Shown here piece by piece: positions 51,062 to 60,565 of a stretch of 64,000 bases of DNA. Source of the stretch: an uncultured Lachnospiraceae bacterium. Its GTDB lineage: Bacteria; Bacillota; Clostridia; Lachnospirales; Lachnospiraceae. The notes beneath the pieces are model-generated. The model was not told the origin of the DNA. It searched no databases and saw only the letters and a list, made by a program, of their open reading frames with translations. Location of the stretch: positions 1 through 64,000 of the forward strand of contig CAMNTM010000009.1 in the NCBI GenBank assembly GCA_946558465.1, given 5' to 3'. Numbering within the stretch: position 1 is the first letter of the stretch; each line of letters opens with the position of its first letter. The position numbers and the translations under genes are program-made.

Positions 51062-52189
51062 TCACTTTTGGTTTTTCTCCCAGCCCTGTCTGACCTTCTC
51101 CTTTAATTCCTCAAATGGCATCAGGCCGCTCAATGTATCGTAAGTGGCCACACAGCAGGCACCTGCCGCCGCCGCCATCCTCACTGCCTCCTCTATAGAT
51201 TCTCCCCGGAGCACAGAGGAAAGAAATGCTGCGATACTGGAATCTCCTGCTCCCGTGCCGGAACGTACCGCCTCCGGCCTGAAGCTTAACTCAAAGCCCT
51301 CCTTATCCGTCCATTCCTCCGGCCTAAGTGACAGCCTCTCAAAAACCTTCCCCATCCTTTCTATGCCTGCTGTACGGTAATAGATTCCCTGGGCCGCACA
51401 CTTGATAAGCACTATTCCGGCCCCGTAAGCCAGAGCCCTTTCTCCTAATGGATATATATCCTCCAGACTCAGAATTTCTGTGACATCGCGGCCCGCTGCC
51501 CTGTCAAGCCACTCCTCATACCGCCTCCTGTCAAGCATTTGACAAAGCTCCTCCGCACTCGGCACAAAAAAATCCGTATGGGGAAGCACCCTTTTTAAAA
51601 TCTTCTCCCAGTCAGCCTTTCCGGCATCAGATACCTCATCCACCGCTGCCAGGTCTAAGGAGGTCACCGTACCATTTTCTTTTACCCGCCGGAATATTTC
51701 CTCAATCTCTTCTCCGTCATGCTCATACATTCTCCGCATAAGCGAAGGATAACCAAAATGAAACAAATCCGCAGATTTCAATCCCTCCCAGTCCAAATCC
51801 TCTGCGCAAAAGGTGTTATTTGCGCCCGGGTCATGGAGCATAATCCGGTCTATTCCTGGCATGGCCAGCACTACCGTATAGGAGCTTGCAGTATCCTCAG
51901 AAATAATCATCTCTTTGTCCGCATCATAATCCTTTAGAATGTCCAGAACCATTTTTCCAAAAGCATCCTTCCCGATTTTTCCCATAAGCCTTACATCATT
52001 TCCTAAAATTTTCATCGCTAGTCCGGTATTGGCTACCGCGCCCCCTGTATGCACAGCCGCTCCGTTCATGTGAATCATCTTTCCGGGAAGAAATATATCT
52101 TCAACCCGCTCTCCATGTCCCGGAGGAAATACTGGTGTAATATCGATACAAATATGTCCTGCTACAACCGCTTTCTTTTTTTCTCCCAT
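51062..52189 (-). CDS. PfkB-family carbohydrate kinase
   Basis: 375 aa ribokinase-like fold: VVAGHICIDITPVFPPG near the N-terminus, GGAVANTGLAMKILGNDV, and the ATP/catalytic motif RSGTGAGDSSIAAFLSS with the catalytic Asp in GAGD. The substrate is unknown; sugars or nucleosides are typical. ATG 52189 is chosen because GGAAGG lies upstream at a suitable distance; the in-frame ATG at 52207 has none. It has its own promoter and terminator. Confidence 0.85.
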   Translation of the reverse strand: MGEKKKAVVAGHICIDITPVFPPGHGERVEDIFLPGKMIHMNGAAVHTGGAVANTGLAMKILGNDVRLMGKIGKDAFGKMVLDILKDYDADKEMIISEDTASSYTVVLAMPGIDRIMLHDPGANNTFCAEDLDWEGLKSADLFHFGYPSLMRRMYEHDGEEIEEIFRRVKENGTVTSLDLAAVDEVSDAGKADWEKILKRVLPHTDFFVPSAEELCQMLDRRRYEEWLDRAAGRDVTEILSLEDIYPLGERALAYGAGIVLIKCAAQGIYYRTAGIERMGKVFERLSLRPEEWTDKEGFELSFRPEAVRSGTGAGDSSIAAFLSSVLRGESIEEAVRMAAAAGACCVATYDTLSGLMPFEELKEKVRQGWEKNQK

Positions 52190-52233
52190 ATCCTGCCTTC
52201 CCTTCATCTTTTATAGAAACAGCCTCTGTTTTT

Positions 52234-52261
52234 AGTATACTTATAATTCCTCTGTTTTCAA
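52234..52261 (-). promoter_or_regulatory. PfkB kinase promoter, TTGAAA-N16-TATACT
   Basis: -35 TTGAAA (52256-52261), -10 TATACT (52234-52239), 45 bases before the start codon on the minus strand. Confidence 0.5.
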
Positions 52262-52308
52262 TTGATTTTTGCATGTTACTGTAAAGGAAGTAAACAATAA
52301 CTGACATA

Positions 52309-53580
52309 CTAATTCATATCTAGTCTCCCATCCAGCATATATATCCCGTCTACCTCCGGACTTTCTAGTATTCTTTCCAGCTCCTGTCTCGACGCATAGA
52401 CTACTGTACCATAGCACTCAACGCCGCGTCTCTTGATATAATCAAGTATTGCGTTATATTTATAGGAATCCAGCACATTCTCCCCCGGCACGCCAGAATC
52501 AAAAATTCTTAAAAAATCCTCATTGTCCATTAAATATTTAATCATAGACTCCACATGCTTCTCATAAGCCTCTGCAAGTGTAATCTCTTCTTCCTCCTCA
52601 TATTCAAAGATGTCAAGATAGGGATACTTTTCTTTATCATAGCAGTCCTTCATGCTGATGCCTGTATACTTTGGTGAAAAGCCCAGGAAGCTGCCGCAGT
52701 CCGCCTCGATAGGACAATAAAGATAATAAGTCTCATTCTGCTCCATGAACTCTATCAGCTCCTCCATGCTTTTTATATCCTTAAAAGAAACCGCAGTCCG
52801 TATCTTTATCTGATCCGGCATACCCGCAAGCTTTTCGAGGGCCTCCTCCTTTTTTATACTGCAGCTGCTTTCTCCGTATTTATATGTGAAAGCATTATCC
52901 GGAAAATCCGAGCGGTTCCAGTTCATATCGCTCCGGTAAAGATGATTCCTCACAAGCTCCAGCATGTGTGGCTCTGTAACCCCGTCAATCTGAGTCCGTA
53001 TACTAATTGTATACCGCCCGTACCCTTCCGGCCAGGCAGAGGATTCTGCAAATCCTTTGTCTCCACAGAAAAGCTCCATATACACGGACATCTGCATTGC
53101 AAATGGACTTATAACCATAACAGAATTATCCTCTTCATTTACAATCTCCAGTGTAGCACTGGGATTATAACATATCGTGTCCAGAAGAGGGGACAAAGTA
53201 ACCAATAACAAAAAAACAATGCTCACTGCTATTGCTGCCGCCGCTATCGCATAGTTGCGGAATTTTCTATTTACAGCTCTGGAAAGCCGCCGGCTGATTT
53301 TATTTTCTATTGTTTTATCTCCCTCTGCTTTTCCTTCTTTTGCTTTTTCTTTTCCTTCTTCTGCCTCAAACAACTCCTCATCGAGTGTTCTGTCCATATA
53401 CCCCATAAGTGCACGAAATTTCTCAATATCCGACTCAATCTCCTGAAATTGTCCGGGCTCCAGACTTCCGTTTAAGTACTCTTCAAGCCTGGCTTCGTAC
53501 CCTTTCTTGTTTCCCGCAGAACTATTCATCTGCGCGCCGCCGGCTGTGCATTGTGTTTTCATATTCTTCTCCACATCCAT
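52309..53580 (-). CDS. Membrane anti-sigma factor with Sigma_reg_C-type domain
   Basis: 423 aa. The cytoplasmic N-terminal part (about residues 1-105) begins with the ARLEEYLNGSLEPGQFQEIE segment. One membrane helix follows (about 110-132; AIAAAAIAVSIVFLLLVTL). The extracytoplasmic domain then has VISPFAMQMSVYMELFCGD, EYEEEEEITLAEAYEKHVES and ends with VVYASRQELERILESPEVDG, which resembles the anti-sigma C-terminal (Sigma_reg_C) fold. It starts 3 bases after the ECF sigma gene, so it is the cognate anti-sigma factor. The signal sensed is unknown. Confidence 0.8.
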   Translation of the reverse strand: MDVEKNMKTQCTAGGAQMNSSAGNKKGYEARLEEYLNGSLEPGQFQEIESDIEKFRALMGYMDRTLDEELFEAEEGKEKAKEGKAEGDKTIENKISRRLSRAVNRKFRNYAIAAAAIAVSIVFLLLVTLSPLLDTICYNPSATLEIVNEEDNSVMVISPFAMQMSVYMELFCGDKGFAESSAWPEGYGRYTISIRTQIDGVTEPHMLELVRNHLYRSDMNWNRSDFPDNAFTYKYGESSCSIKKEEALEKLAGMPDQIKIRTAVSFKDIKSMEELIEFMEQNETYYLYCPIEADCGSFLGFSPKYTGISMKDCYDKEKYPYLDIFEYEEEEEITLAEAYEKHVESMIKYLMDNEDFLRIFDSGVPGENVLDSYKYNAILDYIKRRGVECYGTVVYASRQELERILESPEVDGIYMLDGRLDMN

Positions 53581-53583
53581 ACG

Positions 53584-54099
53584 TCACATCTCCTCTCCCT
53601 CCAGTATTTTCTTCAGCTTCTTTCTCGCGCGATACAGCACTACCCGCGTATTTCCATATGAAAGATTCAGGATATCTCCTATTTTCTCCTGGGTAAGTCC
53701 GGCAAAATAATATAATACGATCGCTTCTTTTTCTATATATTTCAGCCTCTGTATCGCTAAATACAATTTCTCGTTCTGTTCCCTTTCAAGCATTCTTCCA
53801 AGAATTTCATTCCCTGTATTTTCTGTTTTAATGCTTCCCCTTACCTCCTGTACTTTGCCCTTTTCACTCTTCTCTTCCTTTTTTTCTCTGCGCCACATAT
53901 CCAGATAAAGATTTCTAGCAACCGTAAGCAGCCAGGGCAGAATTTCTGTTCCTGATAATTCAAATGCACAAAATGCACGAAGAAAGGTTTCCTGCATCAG
54001 GTCCTCTGCCAGCGCATGGTTATGACAAAGGGAATAAAGATAAAGGTAAACCGCTTTTGTATATTTAAGGTACAGCTTTTCAAGTATATCCTTCTCCAC
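53584..54099 (-). CDS. ECF-type RNA polymerase sigma factor
   Basis: 171 aa. Region 2 (YLYLYSLCHNHALAEDLMQE, FLRAF) and region 4 (YIEKEAIVLYYFAGLTQEKI, GDILNLSYGNTRVVLYRARKKL). The linker is charged and short. It is co-transcribed with the anti-sigma gene 3 bases downstream. An ECF-like promoter precedes it, suggesting autoregulation. Confidence 0.9.
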   Translation of the reverse strand: MEKDILEKLYLKYTKAVYLYLYSLCHNHALAEDLMQETFLRAFCAFELSGTEILPWLLTVARNLYLDMWRREKKEEKSEKGKVQEVRGSIKTENTGNEILGRMLEREQNEKLYLAIQRLKYIEKEAIVLYYFAGLTQEKIGDILNLSYGNTRVVLYRARKKLKKILEGEEM

Positions 54100-54160
54100 T
54101 TTGCCACCTCCCTGATACCTGCAGTCTTCTTCACAGTACCTTCTAATTTTTCTATCTGAA

Positions 54161-54187
54161 TAACGTAGAATCTTTTAAAATGTTACA
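54161..54187 (-). promoter_or_regulatory. Candidate autoregulated ECF promoter, TGTAAC-N16-CGTTA
   Basis: Minus-strand TGTAAC (54182-54187) and CGTTA (54161-54165), 16 bases between. An AAC -35 with a CGT -10 at this spacing is the usual ECF pattern. The start codon is 62 bases further on. Confidence 0.55.
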
Positions 54188-54295
54188 GAAAAATGTAAAA
54201 AAATGCAACAGATATGCTATACTTTTAACAAGTCTAAACATAACAGGGAAAGGAGAGAATTACTGACTGCCTCAGCATCAGTAATCACAAAATAC

Positions 54296-56338
54296 ATGGG
54301 AATATTTAACCGTAGAAATAAGAAAATCTCAGAAGAAACCAAAAAAACACCTCAGTCCGGCACTGCATGCCAAAAAGCGCGGGAAGCTCTCAGCAGCGGC
54401 GACTATGACGCTGCCTTCGCATTTTTCAAGGAAGCGGCAGAAGACGGCGATCCGACAGGTATCAATGGATTAGGCGCATGTTACTTTCAGGGAAACGGCG
54501 TCGAAAAGGACATTGCCAAAGCTCTGGAGCTATACCGGCAGGCCGCTGAATTAGGCGCCCCCTCTGCTCAGTATAATCTGGCTGTACTTTATCAGAAGGG
54601 CCGTCATATAGAGCGCGACACCGAAAGGGCTCTGCATTTGTTCGAAAAATCTGCCGAACAAGGCTATCGGCTGGCCCAGCTTAGACTTGCGGACTGCCTG
54701 AAAAACGGAACCGGAACAGAAAAAAACTTAAAGAAAGCATTATACTGGTATGAAAAGGCTGCCGAACAAGGGGATGTAAACGCACAGCGGGAATCCGGCA
54801 ATCTGTATTCCGGCGCCTTTGACATGACACTTAAAAATCCGGAACGGGAAGCCTGCTGGTACAAAAAAGCGGCGGAACAGGGGGATCCTTTTTCACAGTA
54901 TGCTATCGGAGATTGTTATTTAAGAGGCGAAGGAATCCAAAAAAATTTCCATCTTGCAAAGCACTGGTTTCTTCTTTCCGCCGAAAAAGGAAATGAATTC
55001 GGAAAGTTCCAGCTTGCTAATGCTTATGCAGAGGAAAAGGACTGGGAAAAATACATATTCTGGCTTACAAGCGCCGCCGAACAAGGACTGGGCAGCGCCC
55101 AATGTAATCTGGGCGCGGAATACGTTACCGGAACACATGTAGAAAAAGATCTGAAAAAAGCGCTGGACTGGATGGAAAAAGCGAAAGAAAATAACATTCC
55201 CCAGGCTTCCGGGGCTGCCGAAGAGATTCTGGAGATGCTAAGAAAAGAACAATACGAAAAGAAGCTTCAGGAGCTTGACGCCGAACAGCTTTTGTCCCTC
55301 GGCCAGGAATATTTTCAGAGAGAGGATTACAAGCATGCGGTTCCGTATATCGAAAAAGCCGCCCAGACGGGACTTCCCGCCGCACAGGCAATGTTCGGCG
55401 CCTGGTACGCAAAGGGCATCGATATAGAAGGGCAGGAAATAGAGCCCGATTTAGAAAAAGCCCAATACTGGATGGAAAAAGCCGCTGCGAAAGGAGCTCC
55501 CAACGCCCAGGAGGCATTACAAAATATTATTCGGGTGAGAGCTGCCAATTACTATAACAAGGGCATCCACAAAATCAAAGAACGCATTGTAAATCCAGCC
55601 TTAGGCATCACCGCGGAGGACTTTTCAGAGGCGGAAACTTATCTTTGGAAGGCTGGTGAAATCGGCCTTGTTGAGGCTCAGATTCTGCTTGCCTCCCACT
55701 ACCTGTACGGAGACTGCAGATGCATTACACAGCTCCGCTCCCGCGGCATAGATGCTCTGTGGGCAAATGATGACATTGATACCAAAAAAGGAATGTTCTG
55801 GCTGAGAAAGGCGGCTGAACAAGAAGACCCCAACTCTATGTTCGTATATGCAAAATGCCTGCTCTGGGGACCAGAAAACATCGACTCTCTGGCACATACT
55901 CTTTTTGAGACCGGCGATGAGGATGGAAGCAGCTACAAGAATACGAAAGAGGCCTTTGATATGGCTGTGAAGGCCTCTGATCTAGGCTGTTCGGAAGCCG
56001 CCGCCTGGCTTTCAAAAGCAGAAAAGAACCACTATCCGGGAGCCTCGGAAGCCCTGAGAAGAACAAAAAGTTATCAGGAATGGGAGGAAAAGGAACGCAA
56101 AAGAAAGGAATGGTGGGATAAAGAAGGAGACAGACTGGAGGAATCATTTCATGCCGGCCAGGAATATTACGAGAAGAAGGATTATGAAAAAGCCATACCA
56201 TACCTTATGAAAGCTGCAGAGGGCGGACATAAGACCGCCCAGCAGCGGCTTGCCTATTGCTACTCAAATGGGCTCGGTATCCAACAGGATGAGGAAAAAT
56301 CAACCTATTGGTTTTTTAAATCTATGGACATGGAATAA
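54296..56338 (+). CDS. Sel1-like repeat (tetratricopeptide-type) protein
   Basis: About 680 aa of tandem Sel1-like repeats of about 36 residues. Examples are GINGLGACYFQGNGVEKDIA, AQYNLAVLYQKGRHIERDTE, AQLRLADCLKNGTGTEKNLK and a final AQQRLAYCYSNGLGIQQDEE, with at least eleven recognisable units. There is no signal peptide or membrane helix. The start is uncertain: a plausible -10 (TATACT, 54218-54223) makes the ATG at 54203 untranscribed, and ATG 54296 (MGIFNRRNKK) is favoured although its ribosome site is weak. It overlaps the convergent adeC end by 17 bases. Sel1 proteins are scaffolds; partners are unknown. Confidence 0.8.
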   Translation: MGIFNRRNKKISEETKKTPQSGTACQKAREALSSGDYDAAFAFFKEAAEDGDPTGINGLGACYFQGNGVEKDIAKALELYRQAAELGAPSAQYNLAVLYQKGRHIERDTERALHLFEKSAEQGYRLAQLRLADCLKNGTGTEKNLKKALYWYEKAAEQGDVNAQRESGNLYSGAFDMTLKNPEREACWYKKAAEQGDPFSQYAIGDCYLRGEGIQKNFHLAKHWFLLSAEKGNEFGKFQLANAYAEEKDWEKYIFWLTSAAEQGLGSAQCNLGAEYVTGTHVEKDLKKALDWMEKAKENNIPQASGAAEEILEMLRKEQYEKKLQELDAEQLLSLGQEYFQREDYKHAVPYIEKAAQTGLPAAQAMFGAWYAKGIDIEGQEIEPDLEKAQYWMEKAAAKGAPNAQEALQNIIRVRAANYYNKGIHKIKERIVNPALGITAEDFSEAETYLWKAGEIGLVEAQILLASHYLYGDCRCITQLRSRGIDALWANDDIDTKKGMFWLRKAAEQEDPNSMFVYAKCLLWGPENIDSLAHTLFETGDEDGSSYKNTKEAFDMAVKASDLGCSEAAAWLSKAEKNHYPGASEALRRTKSYQEWEEKERKRKEWWDKEGDRLEESFHAGQEYYEKKDYEKAIPYLMKAAEGGHKTAQQRLAYCYSNGLGIQQDEEKSTYWFFKSMDME

Positions 56339-58115
56339 ACGGCTGCTCTACTATCAGGGGCACAATCATACCATGTTTTACATCTACAAGGCCTTTGTCG
56401 GTAAGCTTTAGAGCTGGGCTTACCGGCAGTCCGAGAGTTCCCAGCGACATGATGGGATTACTGTGCCTGTATCCAAGCTCTTCCAGGCTTTCGCGTACTG
56501 CTTTCAGTCCAAGCGCCGTATCCTTGACTCCCTTTTCGGAAAGTATTCCGCATACGGGCAGCGCAAGCTCTGCAAGAATTCTTCCCTCTCTGACAGTCAG
56601 AAATCCACCCTGCATTTCCTGAATCCGTTTCACTGCAAGCAGCATATCCTCCGGACAATCTCCGGCAACAAAAAGATTATGATGGTCATGAAAATAGGTC
56701 GCAGCTACAGTACCTTTGTTCAAACATGAGCCTGTAATAAAACCATACCCGATATTCCCGTTTTTACCATGCCGCTCCAAAACCATTGCCAAAAGACAAC
56801 CGCTTGTTCTCCAATCCAGTACGCCGCCTTGCACCGGCATAACAACCAGCTTTTCCGTTGTCTGCGTCCGGTCAGGATGTACCTCTATGACACGCACAGT
56901 AACCTCCTCTTTGTCTGTATGTACCGGAATCTGAAAATTTTTCAAAGTCACAGAAGGCAGACAGATACTCTGATAAAAGTCTGCCGGAAACCGATATTTT
57001 ACCGGCTGCTCTCCGCATGGACCAGGTAGATTACAGACTGTTCCCTCAATATCGGATTCTGAAGCTTCCTGCCCGTTTTTCCTGCTGAAAATCTCTAAGC
57101 CATTTTTGTACACATAATACGGTTCTATTACTTTCGGATTCTCCAGCAGCAAAAAGTCTGCAATTTTACCAGGCGCAATACTGCCTCTGTCATACAGATG
57201 CATCCGCCGGCTCGGCGTATAAGTGGCGCAGTAAATTGCCATTTCCGGAGGAAATCCGGCTTCTATTGCTTTCTGCACAACATAATTCAACTGTCCCTTT
57301 TCATAAAGAACATCTGCCATCGTATCATCTGTCACAAAGCTACAGTACTCATAAAGCTGATTTTCACAAATATATTTCAGTATCTCCGGCTTCAGCATCT
57401 TATCCTGAATCTCAAAAAACATTCCGTTTTCAATCCGCTGCTTCACCTCTTCTAACGTATGCTCCGTATGGTCGCCATCAATCCCCAGATATAAAAATCT
57501 GGCAAGCTCAAGCTCCAGAAGAGAAGGACAATGCCCTTCAATCACATATCCCGGATGTTCCCGGCGGAGATAATTAAGAAACTTGGTAATCTCCAGATCA
57601 TTTTCCCGGATAACCTGCCGGTAATTCATAATCTCCCCGACACAGATAACCTCTTTTTTGTCCAGCAATTCCTTCATTGCACTGCAGTCAATGATTCCCC
57701 CGGTCGTTTCCAGCCGTTCACTTGTAGACGGTACACTGCTTGGAATTCCGTAGAAAATATCAATCGGAGCGCTCTGCGCTGCGGAAATCATTTCCAAAAT
57801 TCCGCGGACTCCCTTTACATTGGCCATTTCATGGGGCTCCGATACAAGCGTGGTTACACCGTATGCTGCGACACAGCTTCCAAAAGGTTCCGGAGTCATC
57901 ATAGAGCTTTCAATGTGCATATGAATGTCCACAAGTCCCGGAATCATATATTTCCCTTCTGCATCCAGCACAGCATCTGCCTGAAACAATGTGTCCTGTT
58001 TCCGGTCAATGTAATAAAATTTCCCATTCTTTACAGAAACATCCGCAAGAATGAACTTCTTCAGATAGGTATTAAATACCTTTGCATTTTTAATCAGCAG
58101 AGAAACCGTTTCCAT
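56322..58115 (-). CDS. adeC: Adenine deaminase
   Basis: 597 aa amidohydrolase: MIPGLVDIHMHIESSMMTPE (HxHxE metal motif), TTLVSEPHEMANVKG, EGHCPSL, CSFVTDDTMADVL, APGKIADFLLLENP and the C-terminal TYFHDHHNLFVAGD and QGGFLTVREG of AdeC. It converts adenine to hypoxanthine and ammonia. It lies 15 bases after the purine permease, so uptake and deamination are co-expressed. Confidence 0.95.
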   Translation of the reverse strand: METVSLLIKNAKVFNTYLKKFILADVSVKNGKFYYIDRKQDTLFQADAVLDAEGKYMIPGLVDIHMHIESSMMTPEPFGSCVAAYGVTTLVSEPHEMANVKGVRGILEMISAAQSAPIDIFYGIPSSVPSTSERLETTGGIIDCSAMKELLDKKEVICVGEIMNYRQVIRENDLEITKFLNYLRREHPGYVIEGHCPSLLELELARFLYLGIDGDHTEHTLEEVKQRIENGMFFEIQDKMLKPEILKYICENQLYEYCSFVTDDTMADVLYEKGQLNYVVQKAIEAGFPPEMAIYCATYTPSRRMHLYDRGSIAPGKIADFLLLENPKVIEPYYVYKNGLEIFSRKNGQEASESDIEGTVCNLPGPCGEQPVKYRFPADFYQSICLPSVTLKNFQIPVHTDKEEVTVRVIEVHPDRTQTTEKLVVMPVQGGVLDWRTSGCLLAMVLERHGKNGNIGYGFITGSCLNKGTVAATYFHDHHNLFVAGDCPEDMLLAVKRIQEMQGGFLTVREGRILAELALPVCGILSEKGVKDTALGLKAVRESLEELGYRHSNPIMSLGTLGLPVSPALKLTDKGLVDVKHGMIVPLIVEQPFIPCP

Positions 58116-58130
58116 AAAGTTTCCTCCCTC

Positions 58131-59435
58131 TTAAACAATTGTATAGAAGTACAACAGACAAACGGCTGTCAGGACATACATCACCGGCTCGATTTCTCTG
58201 ATCTTTCCAGATGCAATCTTCATAATCAGATATGCAGGAAGTGCAACACAGATTCCATTTGCGATATTATTAGCAAAAATTGTAAAGGTTACGCAGATAA
58301 AAGCCGGAACGCATTCTGTAATATCGTTATAATTCACATTGCGCATCCCGCTTAACATATTAATTCCGATGAAAATCAGGATGGGACCGGTAGCTGCAGA
58401 TGGGATAATCAGCGCTATCGGAGCTAAAAACAATGACAGCGCAAAGAAAATGCTTGTAAAAATCACTGTCAGTCCGGTTTTTCCTCCAGCCTCTACGCCG
58501 GCAGAAGACTCCAGATAGGTAGTCATACTCGGCATTGTAAACAATGCACCAAAGCTGGTTGCAACTGCATCTACCTTGAAGCACTTATCAATACCCGGAA
58601 GGTTTCCATCCTCATCCAGATATCCCGCCTTTGCGCCGACACCAAGCACAGTTCCAAATGTAGAGAAGAAATCCGGAACAAACAAAGCAATCAAAAACGG
58701 AATATACGCAAAATCTAAAGCTCCTATAAAGTCAACCTGCATGAATTGCTTTCCGATATTGGCCGGCAGCGAGAACAGACTCTCCGGAAGCTTTGTCACT
58801 CCGAACGGAATCCCGATGATCGTCGTCGCCAGGATTGCCAGAATCATTCCTCCTGGAACATTACGCACCTTGATGACAAGAAGCAGAATAAATCCAATTA
58901 CGGCAACAAGCACAGACGGAGAGGTTAAATCTCCAAACGCCAGGTTATTCTTGTCTGCATTTGCTACAATCAGCCCACAGTTCTTCGCTCCCAGAAGAGC
59001 GATAAACAATCCGATACCAGCACTTACCGCATGCTTCATGCTGACCGGAATTACCCGAACAACCGCTTCTCTAAGACCAAGAAACGAAATCAGGATAAAC
59101 AAAACACCGCTCCAGAAGATAACACCCGCCGCAATAGGGGCGCTGATTCCCTCGTTGGAAATCATGGAAGCTACAATTCCCACACTTCCAAGTCCCGGCG
59201 CCAGTGCAAACGGTCGATTCGTATAAAGAGCCATCGCACAGCTTGTCAGAATAATCAGAAGAACCATAGCGGTAAGTACCACATGCTTGTCCAGATTTGC
59301 GCCGCCGAGAATGTTAGGAACAGTTGCAAGGACATACGCCATCGTAACAAATGTGGTCAATCCCGCCAGAAATTCTGTTTTTACGTCTGTGTGGAATTCT
59401 GATAGTTTGAATTGTTTTTCAAGCCAGTTTTTCAT
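58131..59435 (-). CDS. NCS2-family purine permease (AzgA/PbuG type)
   Basis: 434 aa, about 12 helices. TEFLAGLTTFVTMAYVLATV, NRPFALAPGLGSVG and SMTTYLESSAGVEAGGKTGL are the conserved AzgA-type motifs. It probably imports adenine, hypoxanthine or guanine; pairing with adeC favours adenine. It is the first gene of a two-gene operon. Confidence 0.9.
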   Translation of the reverse strand: MKNWLEKQFKLSEFHTDVKTEFLAGLTTFVTMAYVLATVPNILGGANLDKHVVLTAMVLLIILTSCAMALYTNRPFALAPGLGSVGIVASMISNEGISAPIAAGVIFWSGVLFILISFLGLREAVVRVIPVSMKHAVSAGIGLFIALLGAKNCGLIVANADKNNLAFGDLTSPSVLVAVIGFILLLVIKVRNVPGGMILAILATTIIGIPFGVTKLPESLFSLPANIGKQFMQVDFIGALDFAYIPFLIALFVPDFFSTFGTVLGVGAKAGYLDEDGNLPGIDKCFKVDAVATSFGALFTMPSMTTYLESSAGVEAGGKTGLTVIFTSIFFALSLFLAPIALIIPSAATGPILIFIGINMLSGMRNVNYNDITECVPAFICVTFTIFANNIANGICVALPAYLIMKIASGKIREIEPVMYVLTAVCLLYFYTIV

Positions 59436-59476
59436 TTCAAAAATACTCCTTTTCCTTTAGTAATAGTTCTATATTT

Positions 59477-59505
59477 ATTATAGGATGACAGAAGTATAAT
59501 GTCCA
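59477..59505 (-). promoter_or_regulatory. Purine operon promoter, TGGACA-N17-TATAAT
   Basis: -35 TGGACA (59500-59505) and -10 TATAAT (59477-59482) on the minus strand, about 40 bases before the permease start. No purine riboswitch core was seen between them. Confidence 0.6.
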
Positions 59506-59936
59506 ATATATCTTCGGACGGATTACATTTAATTCAACTGCTCAATATATGCAATTGTTTTATTCGTACATCATTCCGTTCCATTCTGCCCCCAAACCCA
59601 CTGAATCTAGGACAATATTTAGAAAAAATTTCAAAATTCTTTTGATTGATGTCACTGGACATATCCCTCATATTCCATATTAAAAAACAAGTCCATTTTT
59701 ATGTATTATTCGTTTACATTCTTTTTCAAAAAGGAATGTATCAAACCAATGAGTTCTTTGTATTGTCCATATGCCTGTACCTCCCTAAATGTTTATAACT
59801 AAATACTCATTAGTAACAAATTATTTTATTTTGTTACAATCATCTTAGTCGAAAATAAAATAATTATATAATCATTTCATACACAATCTTCCGAAAACGT
59901 GAAGAACACACATTATAAAAAGTTGGCACGGCAGCT
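59506..59936. other. AT-rich junction to the accessory island, no gene recognised
   Basis: No intact gene. A minus-strand open stretch near 59725-59800 reads FREVQAYGQYKELIGLIHSF and so on, then stops; it lacks a start and looks like the tail of a lost gene. This region marks the change from orderly operons to decayed sequence. Confidence 0.4.
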
Positions 59937-60164
59937 TTGGCCGGATTGGAGAAAGATATAAAATACCAATTAAAAGGCTGGGAAATGGTGAAATCAGAAA
60001 ATATGAAACTTTTTATCCTTCTTATCTTATCCGCTGCCGGGGAGAAGAATTTCGAGGTCGAGGAAAAGGTACGGCTCATCAGTCTGAAGATGACCGCAGA
60101 GGGTTATAAAATCGGCAGCCGTGGACTGGTATATCAAGGCAGAGGATATTGTCTTGAAAAATAA
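59937..60164 (+). CDS. Short ORF of unknown function, possibly a fragment
   Basis: 75 codons reading MAGLEKDIKYQLKGWEMVKS then a hydrophobic LFILLILSAAG and ending YKIGSRGLVYQGRGYCLEK. No family was recognised and no clear ribosome site precedes it. The end looks like a natural C-terminus while the start does not, so it may be the remnant of a longer gene. Confidence 0.3.
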   Translation: MAGLEKDIKYQLKGWEMVKSENMKLFILLILSAAGEKNFEVEEKVRLISLKMTAEGYKIGSRGLVYQGRGYCLEK

Positions 60165-60240
60165 AGACGGACACTCAACGGAAAATCTACAGAATCATAA
60201 TCCGCATGAAAATTGGGAAATTAAAATTCCTAAATAAGCA

Positions 60241-60269
60241 TTGCCTATACGATAATATTCTGATAAAAT
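60241..60269 (+). promoter_or_regulatory. Antitoxin promoter, TTGCCT-N17-TAAAAT
   Basis: -35 TTGCCT (60241-60246) and -10 TAAAAT (60264-60269), about 35 bases before the antitoxin start. Confidence 0.45.
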
Positions 60270-60304
60270 TAAGATAAAATAAACAGAAAAGGAGTGCTTA
60301 GATT

Positions 60305-60565
60305 ATGATACAAATTCGACCTGTTTCTGACCTTAGGAATAAATTTCCGGAAATTGAAACTATCGTAAACAGCGGAAAACCTGTTTATCTTACAAAGAAT
60401 GGCTACGGAGCTATGGTAGTTTTGAGCTTGGAGGAATACGCAAATCTGACAGATGATATTGAGATGAAACTTGATGAAGCCGACAAACAGGCGGCAATGA
60501 CGGAAGAAAGACTTTCCCATGAAACCGTATTCAGCAATGTAAGGAGTACGATACATGGAAAATAA
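60305..60565 (+). CDS. Phd/YefM-type antitoxin
   Basis: 86 aa. MIQIRPVSDLRNKFPEIETI and GKPVYLTKNGYGAMVVLSLEE form the Phd/YefM DNA-binding fold; the C-terminal tail (EADKQAAMTEERLSHETVF) would wrap the toxin. AAGGAG precedes the ATG. It overlaps the toxin start by 11 bases, the usual type II arrangement. The toxin is frameshifted, so this copy may be an orphan. Confidence 0.88.
   Translation: MIQIRPVSDLRNKFPEIETIVNSGKPVYLTKNGYGAMVVLSLEEYANLTDDIEMKLDEADKQAAMTEERLSHETVFSNVRSTIHGK

Noticed and set aside
59436-59505. Purine riboswitch upstream of the NCS2 permease
   Set aside because: The promoter is only about 40 bases from the start codon, leaving no room for an aptamer, and no core motif was seen.
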